A stretch of DNA of 64,000 nucleotides from Moanibacter sp964542645 (GTDB lineage: Bacteria > Verrucomicrobiota > Verrucomicrobiia > Opitutales > UBA2987), in contig CAZIUG010000003.1 of assembly GCA_964542645.1 (NCBI GenBank), positions 62,001 through 126,000 of the forward strand, given 5' to 3'. Under the pieces are notes generated by a model. The model was not told the origin of the DNA. It saw nothing but the letters and a program-made list of their open reading frames with translations, and searched no databases. Every line of letters begins with the position of its first letter. Within the stretch, counting starts at the first letter, position 1. Shown here in pieces: positions 9,278-18,072 of the stretch. The translations under genes were made by a program, and so were the position numbers.

Positions 9278-10726
9278 TTATTTTGGAAATGAAGGTAGTT
9301 CAAGGCGAGTGAGGTGCTGGATGATTCGGATGACCTGGCCGGCGTAACCGAACTCATTATCGTACCAGGCGTAGAGCACACATTGGTTACCCTGTACGAT
9401 TGTAGTTTCCGAATCGATGATTGAGGTCTTGAGGTATCCGATGAAATCGCTCGATACCACTTCCTTTGAGGTAGTGTAGTCGATCTGACTTTGGAGTGGG
9501 GAGTCCAGGGAGATAGCACGTAAGTATTCGTTGACCTCTTCAACCGTTGTTGTCGCGACGAGGTTCAGTTTTAGAATGGCCAAAGAGACATTTGGAGTGG
9601 GGACTCGAATGGCATTGGCTGTGAGCTTTCCATCTAGCGCAGGAAGGGCTTTAGTGACGGCGCTCGCAGCGCCGGTTTCAGTGATGACCATATTGAGGGG
9701 TGCAGCGCGTCCGCGTCTATCTTTGCGATGAAAGTTATCGATTAAGTGCTGGTCATTAGTGTAGGAATGGCAGGTGTCAATGTGGCCCTGCGTGATCTTA
9801 AAGCGGTCATCCATGGCTTTAAGAACAGGAACAATGGCATTGGTTGTGCAACTGGCGGCAGAAATAATGCGGTCATCTTTTTGAATGTCTTGATTGTTCA
9901 CTCCATAGATAATATCGGGAATATCACCTTTCCCTGGTGCGGTTAGGATGACGTAGCCCGCACCATTGGACATGAGGTGCTTTTCAAGTCCTGCGCGATC
10001 CCGCCAGACACCCGTGTTGTCCACGATTATGGCATCTTCGATACCGTACTGATCATAATCAACCTGTTCGGGCGAATCGGCATTGATGATACGCACAAGA
10101 TTGCCATTTATGATCAGAGCATTCATTTCTTCATCGATCTGAATTGTTCCTTTGAAGGGACCGTGAATAGAGTCACGTCGTAGTAAACTAGCTCGTTTCG
10201 TAAGCTCCTCAGGGCCTCGGCCTTTCACGACAATAGCTCGCAACCTCCACTTATCTCCACCGCCACTGCGATCGATGAGGATACGGGCCACCATTCGGCC
10301 TATCCTGCCGAAACCGTAAAGGACGATGTCCTTGGGTTTGTTCTGCATGACGTTAGGTGTTTCTTTACAAGCATCCAGGCTAGCTCTGATGAATGTGGTA
10401 ACGTGAAGCCCTCCATTTTCATTTTGAAAAAGCTTGGCCAACTTCCCAATATCGATTCTCGAGGCAGGCAGGTCTATTTTCGCGAGTGTCTCTATGATGT
10501 TAAATCCCAGTTCAAGAGGTAACTCCTCGCCCAGGATTCTTCGGGCAAAACGGTGAGCTTTAATGATGTCGATGGGAGAGCTACGAATTAGAGAGCGTCC
10601 GAATATTGTAATGACGAGTCCTTTCTCCCGATAAAGGCTACCGATTACAGGAACCATCCTTTCGGCAATAGCTTCTCGCTCAATCCAATCATCAAAACAG
10701 GTCTGGCTTTTTTTATCTTCCGCCAT
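9278..10726 (-). CDS. Glyceraldehyde-3-phosphate dehydrogenase, long N-terminally extended type
   Basis: The 482-residue protein has an N-terminal extension of about 130 residues, then the NAD-binding Rossmann start YGFGRIGR (near 137) and the catalytic SAASCTTN with the nucleophile Cys near residue 293, followed by HSYTNDQ and the WYDNEFGYA segment near the C-terminus. This matches the long GAPDH variants found in Pseudomonas and Vibrio (about 480-490 residues) rather than the usual 330-residue enzyme. It should interconvert glyceraldehyde 3-phosphate and 1,3-bisphosphoglycerate; in other bacteria such long forms often serve gluconeogenesis. ATG 10726 is preferred to the TTG two codons upstream. 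The function of the extension is not known to me. Confidence 0.92.
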   Translation of the reverse strand: MAEDKKSQTCFDDWIEREAIAERMVPVIGSLYREKGLVITIFGRSLIRSSPIDIIKAHRFARRILGEELPLELGFNIIETLAKIDLPASRIDIGKLAKLFQNENGGLHVTTFIRASLDACKETPNVMQNKPKDIVLYGFGRIGRMVARILIDRSGGGDKWRLRAIVVKGRGPEELTKRASLLRRDSIHGPFKGTIQIDEEMNALIINGNLVRIINADSPEQVDYDQYGIEDAIIVDNTGVWRDRAGLEKHLMSNGAGYVILTAPGKGDIPDIIYGVNNQDIQKDDRIISAASCTTNAIVPVLKAMDDRFKITQGHIDTCHSYTNDQHLIDNFHRKDRRGRAAPLNMVITETGAASAVTKALPALDGKLTANAIRVPTPNVSLAILKLNLVATTTVEEVNEYLRAISLDSPLQSQIDYTTSKEVVSSDFIGYLKTSIIDSETTIVQGNQCVLYAWYDNEFGYAGQVIRIIQHLTRLELPSFPK

Positions 10727-10870
10727 GGTCAATTCGCTCGTATTTTACGTTATAATAACCGAATATTGATGCATTCGGATGCCCGTCTTGCAAGGAATTC
10801 GGTGTCATTCCAAATCAATTCTCTATGAAAAAAAAGTATCGGGAAGTTGTTAAAGCAAAAAGGACAGCGA

Positions 10871-12217
10871 ATGCCAGAAGATTGTACTGATAGTCAGAAA
10901 CATCGGTTTGAAGGAGCGAAAGCCTACGCTGCAAAGCGTGTTTTTGATGGGGATTGCATCTTGGAGGATCATGCGGTATTGGTCAGTTCCGGATTAATCG
11001 TCGATGTGGTGGCTGTGTCTGAATTACCCTCAGATTTTCCGATTCTTTGGCAAGAGGATAGCACAATTCTTCCGGGGCTGATTGATGCGCACATGCACTT
11101 TATGCGCTGGGAAGGCCCTTTGTTTCTTGCTTACGGAGTTACTACGATACGGGATACTGGCAATCAACTCGAATGGATTTTGCAGTGCCGAGAGTTGTGG
11201 CGAGGACAAACTTCTCCGCGTATATTTTCGCTGGGTCCGCTTTTGGACGGATTAAATATCCATCATCCATTGGTAACACGAGGGATACAGGATCACACTA
11301 GCGGGGTTGAAGCAGTGCGTGAAACCCTTGCGGCTGGGGTCGACGGGATAAAGCTTTATGCATCAGTTCAACCTGAATGGATTCCTGGAATGGTTCGAGA
11401 GAGCCATGGAGGAGGTCGTAAGGTATCCATGCATTGTTCGAAGCACGGGGTTTTGGTTGCAGGCAACGCAGGGGTTGATGAATTCTACCACCATGACGGA
11501 ATACTAGCGGATGTGTGGCCGGAACGTCCGAATGGCTGGCTAAATGTTTGGGGAAAGAAGGGGTTTTCTGACACCTGGGACCGGCAGCAGAAGGTGGCGG
11601 ATGAGATTGCCGAGATAGGAATGACCGCCACCCCGACTTTGGCGTATTGGGACAGTCAGTGGCGCATGCGATCCCAAGTTGGGCCGACTCCGGAAGAGTC
11701 GCAATATATGCCAACAGATTTATTTAAGTGGGCCGCTGCAGAAAGCGACCCTCAGCTGGGTGGGGAGTGGAAACGAGGACTAGAAGCGGCCCAGCGTTTT
11801 ACTGGGGCATTGTTTGAACGGGGAGTGTCTATTCTGGCTGGTAGCGATACCCCGTGTGGGGGCATTTTACCAGGACAGAGTTTATGGCGGGAGATGGAAC
11901 TTTTGGTACGTTCTGGGATGTCGACGGTTGAGGCTATTAAGTCGGCTACTTCTGCGGTTGCTGACTTTTTAGAGTGTCCGGAATTGGGCCGCTTGCGTCC
12001 CGGGGCATTCGCCGATTTAGTTAGTGTCCGCGGTAATCCTTTTCAGAAGATTCCGGTTCGGCCAGAACTGGGATTAGTTGTGTTGGATGGCACTGTCTAC
12101 GGACCACAAAAGTTGCTTGAACGGGCCGAGGCGCCTGACGAAGCCTGGAGGAAAGATCCTTGGGGCCGACAGTTCGCGCAACATTGGGAACGGCGGAGTA
12201 GGCGGTCGAGTGCTTGA
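10871..12217 (+). CDS. Imidazolonepropionase-like amidohydrolase (metal-dependent)
   Basis: The 448-residue protein has the amidohydrolase superfamily landmarks in order: ILPGLIDAHMHF (HxH), GVTTIRDTGN, DGIKLYASV with the lysine that bridges metals in many members, VSMHCSKHG, FYHHDG, and AGSDTPCG with the catalytic Asp, then the C-terminal RLRPGAFADLVSVRGNP beta-sandwich return. Relatives include prolidase-like peptidases, imidazolonepropionase and amine deacylases. ATG 10871 is chosen over TTG 10847 because AGGA lies 6 bases upstream of the ATG. The gene diverges from GAPDH and converges on the aminotransferase, 46 bases from its stop. A paralogue lies at 31144-32460. Confidence 0.87.
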   Translation: MPEDCTDSQKHRFEGAKAYAAKRVFDGDCILEDHAVLVSSGLIVDVVAVSELPSDFPILWQEDSTILPGLIDAHMHFMRWEGPLFLAYGVTTIRDTGNQLEWILQCRELWRGQTSPRIFSLGPLLDGLNIHHPLVTRGIQDHTSGVEAVRETLAAGVDGIKLYASVQPEWIPGMVRESHGGGRKVSMHCSKHGVLVAGNAGVDEFYHHDGILADVWPERPNGWLNVWGKKGFSDTWDRQQKVADEIAEIGMTATPTLAYWDSQWRMRSQVGPTPEESQYMPTDLFKWAAAESDPQLGGEWKRGLEAAQRFTGALFERGVSILAGSDTPCGGILPGQSLWREMELLVRSGMSTVEAIKSATSAVADFLECPELGRLRPGAFADLVSVRGNPFQKIPVRPELGLVVLDGTVYGPQKLLERAEAPDEAWRKDPWGRQFAQHWERRSRRSSA

Positions 12218-12263
12218 TTTCACTAGACAGGCCAAAATACTACGGGATTTAAAAATTTGCCGG

Positions 12264-13622
12264 TCATCGTACCAAACGACGGAAAGGTTCCGTTTTTAAA
12301 TCGGCCAACAGCAATTCGTCTAGGGTTCCGTTATCCAGTCCGGTTTTAATGATACCAAACGATTCTACTGCTGCGGAGGCGGTCTGATCGATATCCTCCT
12401 GATTGTGGGCGAGGGTGGCTTTAAACCCCATGGAACAGTAAACGCCACGCCGCGCCATTTCCTGAATGAATAAAGTGGACACTTTCCGTTTGTCGATTTC
12501 CTCTGGCAGATCGAGCTCGATGGCCGGGTTAGTGTGCAGGCCTTTGCACGCCCCATGCAGTCCCGCTTGCTCGATAGCGTTATTGAGGGCCGAACGCAAT
12601 CCCTCGCCGATTTCCCTAAAACGGTTTTCGGAATCCCGTCTTTTCAACTCTCGAATGGTTGCCAATGACGCCGCTAGACCGATATTGTCACTCCAATAGG
12701 AACTGGAAATAAACATCTGACCTGACGGTTCCATAACCTCTCGCGATCCGACCACCGCCCCCATAGGGTAGCCATTAGACATTGCTTTTGCTACCACGGT
12801 CATATCCGGTGTCAGCCCGACTGTGACCTGGACTCCGCCGACCGAGAGACGCCACCCACAGGAAACCTCGTCAAAGATCAGAATGGCTCCATGCGAATGG
12901 GCAAGCTTCTGAACTGCTTCAAGGTAGCCGGATTCGGGTAGCTCGGACCGAGCCGGCTCCATCATGATGGCTGCTATCTCTCCTTTATGCTCGTTCAATA
13001 GTTTGGAAAGGAGGTCTACATCGCCGTAGGTGAAGGGGATGATTGTCCCGGCCAGCAATTTAGGTACGCCCGTTGGTTCGATTCCAGCAAAGGGAAACTC
13101 ACCGCTTTCGGGATCGCCGCCGTAGTTGGCTGCTTGGTACCAGTCGTGCCAACCATGATAGCCACAGATGAGGATCTTGTCCCGACCTGTAACGCCTCGC
13201 GCAATGCGGGCTGCGACCGAACAAGCCTCCCCTCCGCCCTTAGTGTAGCGCACCATCTCCGAACTGGGAATGGTTTCATTAAGCAGCTCAGCTAGTTCGA
13301 GTTCGAGGGTACTGTTGAGAGTAAAAATGCTCCCCCGATCAATCTGCTCCTTAACGGCAGAGTCAACTACATCGTCGGCATGTCCTAAGATGATGGCTCC
13401 GACCGCGTTTATCCAATCGATGTACTCGTTTCCATCAATATCAACGAAGCGGGATCCTTTGGCTTGTTGGGCGTAAACTGGACTTACTCCTTTGGCAAAT
13501 TGGCTGGGTCGGCGACTGATCAACTGGGTCCAGCCGGGAATCAGTTCGCCAGCGCGGTCGTAAAGATCATAGGAGCGTGCGACGGTGTGCTTTTGAATTT
13601 TGCGTTCACTAGAGTGTGTCAT
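12264..13622 (-). CDS. Class III PLP aminotransferase, glutamate-1-semialdehyde aminomutase-like
   Basis: The 452-residue protein shows the class III fold: VDIDGNEYIDWINAVGAIILGH near the N-terminal part, VRYTKGGGEACSVAARIAR (cofactor phosphate cup), Asp251 in IFDEVSCGWR that pairs with the PLP ring, and the Schiff-base Lys279 in VVAKAMSNGYP. It resembles HemL and related aminotransferases acting on amino sugars or beta-amino acids. A true HemL would be expected near haem genes; here it is translationally coupled by an ATGA overlap with an alcohol-dehydrogenase-like gene upstream, so a catabolic or biosynthetic transaminase is more likely. The last codons contain a hairpin that may end transcription of the convergent gene on the other strand. 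Confidence 0.88.
   Translation of the reverse strand: MTHSSERKIQKHTVARSYDLYDRAGELIPGWTQLISRRPSQFAKGVSPVYAQQAKGSRFVDIDGNEYIDWINAVGAIILGHADDVVDSAVKEQIDRGSIFTLNSTLELELAELLNETIPSSEMVRYTKGGGEACSVAARIARGVTGRDKILICGYHGWHDWYQAANYGGDPESGEFPFAGIEPTGVPKLLAGTIIPFTYGDVDLLSKLLNEHKGEIAAIMMEPARSELPESGYLEAVQKLAHSHGAILIFDEVSCGWRLSVGGVQVTVGLTPDMTVVAKAMSNGYPMGAVVGSREVMEPSGQMFISSSYWSDNIGLAASLATIRELKRRDSENRFREIGEGLRSALNNAIEQAGLHGACKGLHTNPAIELDLPEEIDKRKVSTLFIQEMARRGVYCSMGFKATLAHNQEDIDQTASAAVESFGIIKTGLDNGTLDELLLADLKTEPFRRLVR
12279..12297 (+). terminator. Candidate intrinsic terminator for the amidohydrolase gene
   Basis: ACGGAA (12279-12284) and TTCCGT (12288-12293) form a six-pair stem with loop AGG, followed by a run of five T ending at 12297. 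It lies about 60 bases past the amidohydrolase stop but inside the last codons of the convergent aminotransferase gene. The stem is short, so strength is uncertain. Confidence 0.4.
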
Positions 13623-14662
13623 TGTTCTTTCCAGTTAAATGTTACGCCCAACATTGATTTTTCACGTCTGTCAGCCATTTCATAGGCTTTGATCATTTCG
13701 GTGTAATGAAGGCGATGCGTGATGAGTCGTTTTGGATACAGCTTTCCATCTGCCATTAGGTCTAGGATGTGCTCCGCGGTTCGATCCATGTCGCGATACT
13801 GAGCCACAATCGAAGCGTCCCTACTGGGCACGAAAGCGTTTGGGTAGAGGTCGCCGTCAGGACCGCAGACGGCAATAAGGGAAATGCCTTTATTATAAAA
13901 GAGTTCCATTGGCAGCGGATTAAAATCGAGGGGTGGTTCACCCCTTCCCAAGAGGCTTACAATGGATACTCTTCCATTTGGTCGTACAATCTGTAATGAT
14001 GTCTTAAAAGCGGGCCAAGGATTAGCTGTAAGAATGACGAGATCAATACCGCGACCTCTGGAAAATTCGGACAGCTTTTGTGATAAGCATGGGTCATCAG
14101 TAAGGAAGCCAGCGTGGGCCCCCATTTGCTCAGCCATCTCCAGCCGGAGTGGGCTGTTTGCCAATGCTACGACCCGAGCTCCAAACAAGGGGCCCAAAGC
14201 GATTGCTCCCAAACCCAGGACCCCGACGCCAACCACGGCCACGTTTTCCCCGGGTCGGAACTGAGCTTTATGATAGCAGTGAGCACTTAATGCATAGAGA
14301 TGGGCGTAGACGGCGTTTTCAGAATCCACTCCGGGTGGTACCTTTACTAAGCTCGCAGCCTCAGAAATTACGTATTCGGATTGATGAGCTTGCCGGGTAA
14401 CAATTCGATCGCCGACTTTGACGCGAGTCACTTGGCTACCGATCCCACGTACTACAGCGAGGTTACTGTCACCGACCCATCTTGGGTAGTCTGGAGCGCC
14501 AGGGACTTGCTCGGCTCCTTCGTAGTTGCCCCGATCTGTTCCAATTTTGAAGGCGGATATTTCTGTCTTTGCCCAGATTTCATTGGGCTTCAAATTGTGA
14601 GTGTCCAGAGGGTGATCTTCGAGCCGAAGATCACGGGGGCCGTGTAGAATAGCAATTTTCAT
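13619..14662 (-). CDS. Medium-chain alcohol dehydrogenase-like oxidoreductase without obvious zinc ligands
   Basis: The 347-residue protein has a GroES-like N-terminal half and a Rossmann half with VAVVGVGVLGLGAI for NAD(P) binding, matching the medium-chain dehydrogenase superfamily. The usual catalytic Cys region is replaced by SAFKIGTDRGNYEG and the four-cysteine structural-zinc lobe is absent, as in the BchC-like and other zinc-poor branches of the family. It should oxidise an alcohol or reduce a carbonyl with a nicotinamide cofactor; the substrate is unknown. Its stop overlaps the start of the aminotransferase gene as ATGA (13619-13622), so the pair probably converts an alcohol to a ketone or aldehyde and then to an amine, or the reverse. 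Confidence 0.87.
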   Translation of the reverse strand: MKIAILHGPRDLRLEDHPLDTHNLKPNEIWAKTEISAFKIGTDRGNYEGAEQVPGAPDYPRWVGDSNLAVVRGIGSQVTRVKVGDRIVTRQAHQSEYVISEAASLVKVPPGVDSENAVYAHLYALSAHCYHKAQFRPGENVAVVGVGVLGLGAIALGPLFGARVVALANSPLRLEMAEQMGAHAGFLTDDPCLSQKLSEFSRGRGIDLVILTANPWPAFKTSLQIVRPNGRVSIVSLLGRGEPPLDFNPLPMELFYNKGISLIAVCGPDGDLYPNAFVPSRDASIVAQYRDMDRTAEHILDLMADGKLYPKRLITHRLHYTEMIKAYEMADRREKSMLGVTFNWKEQ

Positions 14663-14947
14663 AATGGTTTTCTGAGAGCGTTTGCGTTCATCGGCTTAGA
14701 TGCAACGTCTATCTTTTAGGTAAAAATATTCGACAGTGCTAAGGTTCAATGAACCGATCGAATTGGAACCGATTTGGAACCTATGTCGGCTGTTTTGACG
14801 ATACTCAGGGTAAGGGGATCGCCTTCAGGATTGGATTGTCCCGACTACATAGAATCGATAGTAAACCTAAGACCGCAAAAGGAAGCAGATAAAAAATACT
14901 AATAAAGGCGTTTACTCGTAGGAGGCTCACGCTTTAAAAGGTCATTC

Positions 14948-15883
14948 ATGATCTACAGAGAATATGGAGATTCGATCCTCAATGTTTCCGCTTTAGCCTT
15001 TGGTGGCTGGCCTATTGCCGGAGTCGGTTGGAGCAATGTGAATGAACGCGATTCCATAGCCGCGGTTCAGCAAGCTTTGGATGAGGAAATGAATTTTCTA
15101 GATACGGCTTACATGTACGGTGAGAACGGGGAGTCTGAGATTCTGTTGGGGAAAGCGATTGCTGGTCGGCGAGATGAAGCCATCGTTGCCACCAAATGCG
15201 GAGTGCATTGGGTGCGTGGAGAAATGGTTCGCGATAGTTCTCCAAAACGAATTAAATGCGAGGTGGAAGAAAGTTTGCGGCGATTGAACATCGATGTTAT
15301 AGATCTTTACCAGGTTCATGCGCCGGATGAAAATACCCCTATCGAGAAAACCGCAGAAATGATGGCTTTGCTCCTGGAGGAGGGAAAGATTCGTGCGGTT
15401 GGAGTTAGTAACTACAGCGTCGAGCAAATGAAATCTTTTTGCAGTGTCTCCCCTCTGCATTCGTTGCAGCCGCGTTATAGTATGATCGATCGTCGGATTG
15501 AGAACGAAATTGTTCCGTATTGTAGAGAACGAAATATTGGGATTTGTGTCTACTGTCCGCTGGAGCGAGGTCTTCTTACTGACCGGATCAAGCCGGGTGA
15601 GGAATATCCTTCGGAAGACAGTCGCCATACAGATTTGGCCTTCAGGGGAAAGGAGTTCACGCGCACTAAGGCTATGAACAGAGCTTTACAAGAGATTGCT
15701 ATTGAATGTGGGATTTCTACAGCCCAACTAGTTCTTAACTGGACCGTGCATCAACCCGGTATAACCGTTGCGATCGTAGGAGCTACCCGTCCCCATCAGG
15801 TCGTAGAGAATGCCAAGTCACTTACCCTCGAGTTAAGTGAAGAGCAGATGCAAAGGATCAACAAGGTCATTGAATCCAGGTAA
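14948..15883 (+). CDS. Aldo/keto reductase
   Basis: The 311-residue barrel protein has the catalytic tetrad of aldo/keto reductases: Asp52 and Tyr57 in FLDTAYMYGENG, Lys83 in VATKCG, and His124 in DLYQVHAPD, followed by the GVSNYSVEQM strand and a C-terminal NADPH-binding segment around AIVGATRPHQVVENA. It should be a cytoplasmic NADPH-dependent reductase of aldehydes, ketones or keto-sugars. It starts with ATG at 14948 with AAGG shortly upstream. The 285 bases before it separate it from the divergent alcohol dehydrogenase gene and probably hold promoters for both; no clear motif was seen there. Confidence 0.93.
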   Translation: MIYREYGDSILNVSALAFGGWPIAGVGWSNVNERDSIAAVQQALDEEMNFLDTAYMYGENGESEILLGKAIAGRRDEAIVATKCGVHWVRGEMVRDSSPKRIKCEVEESLRRLNIDVIDLYQVHAPDENTPIEKTAEMMALLLEEGKIRAVGVSNYSVEQMKSFCSVSPLHSLQPRYSMIDRRIENEIVPYCRERNIGICVYCPLERGLLTDRIKPGEEYPSEDSRHTDLAFRGKEFTRTKAMNRALQEIAIECGISTAQLVLNWTVHQPGITVAIVGATRPHQVVENAKSLTLELSEEQMQRINKVIESR

Positions 15884-16036
15884 ATCGGCTCCTGAGGATT
15901 GTAAGTTTATTTTATTGACGGGGTGGAAGTTAAAAAAGCGCAGGGCATTGGTAATCTTCTGGACTTCCGTCGATTTAGTATTGGAGACTGATGCAGTTTT
16001 GTGTCTTTACTGACGACCTAAAATTGAAAGGGAAAA

Positions 16037-16882
16037 ATGATATCGGCTGACACTTTCAGTGAAACTTATAGCAGTGATGCATTGGAGAAAGGTGAACCTT
16101 TCAGTGATGCTCAGAAAGCGAAATTGGTGGAGGAATTTTATCGTGAAGGATGGATTCATCTCAAAAACATTCTAAACCCTATCGAGGTCGAGGCCTTAAA
16201 GGGGGGAATGTGTCGGAAATACGACGATGAAAGGTTGCATAGCGACGAAGAGGGCGATCATGTTCGCGGGTTAAGCTTGATGCGGATGTTTGAGTTCCAT
16301 CAGTCCTTCAGGGACCTAATAGTGAAGGAACCTGTGGCGGGACTGGCAGAGGCCATTCTTGGGGAAGATTGTCACATGATGGCGATGAACGCACTCAGGA
16401 ATGGTCATGGGGTTGGAATCGACAGGTGGCATATTGATCAGGGTCCGTTTTTCCCTTGTCCGGATGAGATCCCAAGGCATGATCCGCGCCTACGTATATC
16501 CTGTTACGCGTTCAACGCGCTTTTCCCCCTCACTGATATTGACTCGATTGAGCATGGGCCAACGCAAGTTGTGCCGGGAAGTCATTATTCTGGGCGGAAT
16601 CCTCCTGTCGAAGATAACCCTAGTTTCGACGGACAGGGCCCGGCTTCAATCTATGCCAAAGCTGGAGATGTCTACCTCTTCCACAATCAGGTTTGGCATA
16701 GAGGGGCGGTGAATGAATCGCAACGGGTACGCTATATCGCAACCGTAGCCTATAGCCAACGGTTCATGGCACAGCGATTCTACCCTTTTCTTAACTACCG
16801 TATGCCGGAGCACGTCCTGGAAGGAGCTAATGCCCGGCTCTTGCGAATGTTGGGTAAGCATGAGAAAGGATCGTATGGTTGA
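16037..16882 (+). CDS. Phytanoyl-CoA dioxygenase (PhyH) family protein
   Basis: The 281-residue protein has the PhyH iron triad His132 and Asp134 in RWHIDQGPFFP and His221 in QVWHRGAV, with Arg230 or Arg232 placed to bind 2-oxoglutarate, and the PGSHYSGR turn between them. It is the third member of this family in the window and only loosely resembles the other two outside the motifs. A good ribosome-binding site, AAAGGGA, precedes ATG 16037. It lies between an aldo/keto reductase and an NHL propeller on the same strand, with gaps of about 150 and 120 bases. The substrate is unknown. Confidence 0.9.
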   Translation: MISADTFSETYSSDALEKGEPFSDAQKAKLVEEFYREGWIHLKNILNPIEVEALKGGMCRKYDDERLHSDEEGDHVRGLSLMRMFEFHQSFRDLIVKEPVAGLAEAILGEDCHMMAMNALRNGHGVGIDRWHIDQGPFFPCPDEIPRHDPRLRISCYAFNALFPLTDIDSIEHGPTQVVPGSHYSGRNPPVEDNPSFDGQGPASIYAKAGDVYLFHNQVWHRGAVNESQRVRYIATVAYSQRFMAQRFYPFLNYRMPEHVLEGANARLLRMLGKHEKGSYG

Positions 16883-16999
16883 TCTGGCGGGAGAATAAAA
16901 ATCACCTTCATCTGTAAACTATACGGTAGACTGCGTTTAAATCAGTAATAGACGGATCGTTGAGGTCCAGAAGCGAAATAGTCAAAAAAGGGTTAGTAT

Positions 17000-17851
17000 A
17001 TGAGCACAGAAGATTTCAGGTTTGAAGTAGTCGAAGGCTGGGGGGTTGGCCCAAAAGGGAAGGTAATGGGTGGTGTAATTCCTGCCGTGGCAGTAGACTC
17101 AACGGGGCGCGTCTTCCTCGGCCGTCGAGAACCTTCTGCAATCCTGGTCTACAGCCGTCAGGGAGAGTATTTGGAAACATGGGGTGAGAAGGAGGTGGCG
17201 AATCCCCATCTGCTGTGGATTGATTCCCAAGACCGGGTTTACTGCGCTTCCTGTGACAACCATACTGTCCAAATCTTCGATTCAGCTGGGGATTTGGTGG
17301 AAACCGTCGGAACATTAGGCACCGCAGGCAAGCCGGGGATGCCATTCAACCGTCCTACTCGCGCCATGCGGGCGCCTTCGGGTGATCTTTTCGTCTCCGA
17401 TGGGTATGGGCAATTTCGAATTCAGAGATTTGATGCTGACGGCAACTTCATTTTGGGGTGGGGTGAAGAAGGAAGTAATTTTGGGCAGTTCGCTCTTCCC
17501 CATAGCCTTTGGGTCGATCGAGAGAATCGGGTTTGGGTGATGGATCGGGAAAATGATCGAATTCAAATATTTGATGCCGACGGCAACTTCCTTGATCAAT
17601 GGAAGGATGTGATCCGACCGATGGATGTCTTTATAGGGAGTGATAATATTGTCTACCTCTCTGAGGCTTGCCACCGGATTAGTATTTTCACCTTGGAGGG
17701 TAAATTACTTGCCCGCTGGGGAGAGGAAGGGGACATGCCGGGTCAATTTGCCTCCGCTCCACACGGTATTTGGGTCGATTCTTTTGGAGATCTCTACGTT
17801 TCAGAGGTGGCTACTATTTCCGATCGAGTTCAGAAATTCAGTCGGATCTAG
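17000..17851 (+). CDS. NHL-repeat six-bladed beta-propeller protein
   Basis: The 283-residue protein consists of repeated NHL-type blades, seen as recurring DSQDRVYCASCDNHTVQIFD, DADGNFILGWGEEGSNFGQF and DADGNFLDQWKDV units spaced about 45 residues apart. The arrangement resembles the peptidyl-alpha-hydroxyglycine lyase-like and SMP-30-like propellers. Such domains act as lactonases, lyases or ligand-binding scaffolds, so the activity is open. There is no signal peptide, so a cytoplasmic location is likely. It starts with ATG 17000 preceded by AGGG. The neighbouring PhyH dioxygenase could make a hydroxylated substrate for it, but that is conjecture. Confidence 0.85.
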   Translation: MSTEDFRFEVVEGWGVGPKGKVMGGVIPAVAVDSTGRVFLGRREPSAILVYSRQGEYLETWGEKEVANPHLLWIDSQDRVYCASCDNHTVQIFDSAGDLVETVGTLGTAGKPGMPFNRPTRAMRAPSGDLFVSDGYGQFRIQRFDADGNFILGWGEEGSNFGQFALPHSLWVDRENRVWVMDRENDRIQIFDADGNFLDQWKDVIRPMDVFIGSDNIVYLSEACHRISIFTLEGKLLARWGEEGDMPGQFASAPHGIWVDSFGDLYVSEVATISDRVQKFSRI

Positions 17852-17941
17852 CCCGTTTGTTGTTCAGTATCATGGGATCGCCTTGACATGCTTGCTGCAG
17901 CTCCGGGAATGGCCAAAATCGACCATTTCTACTTGCAACCG

Positions 17942-17970
17942 TTGACAGTCCGGCCAGACTGGCCTGGATT
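17942..17970 (+). promoter_or_regulatory. Consensus -35 hexamer with an adjoining 13-base palindrome upstream of xoxF
   Basis: TTGACA (17942-17947) is followed four bases later by the perfect inverted repeat GGCCAG-A-CTGGCC (17952-17964). At 17-base spacing the -10 position reads TGGATT, a weak match. The palindrome would lie in the promoter spacer and could be an operator for regulation of the xox cluster. Confidence 0.35.
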
Positions 17971-18060
17971 TCTTAGTCGTGTCATATTGTACGGTTGGTG
18001 TCGCCAGCATAGGCTTGCTTAAAGAGTAAAACAGGAGTTAGGTCTCGGAATTGAATTAAC

Positions 18061-18070
18061 GAGGAGAAGG
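18061..18070 (+). promoter_or_regulatory. Strong ribosome-binding site of xoxF
   Basis: GAGGAGAAGG lies two bases before the xoxF ATG at 18073, with the AGGAG core six bases from the start codon. It is the strongest ribosome-binding site seen in the window and predicts high translation, as expected for an abundant periplasmic dehydrogenase. Confidence 0.8.
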
Positions 18071-18072
18071 TT

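Noticed and set aside
12264..13622. Assignment as hemL (haem synthesis)
   Set aside because: Coupled to a dehydrogenase and away from any haem gene; the class III family is too broad for this name.
15098..15628. 176-residue minus-strand frame
   Set aside because: It is antisense to the aldo/keto reductase, which has a full catalytic tetrad.
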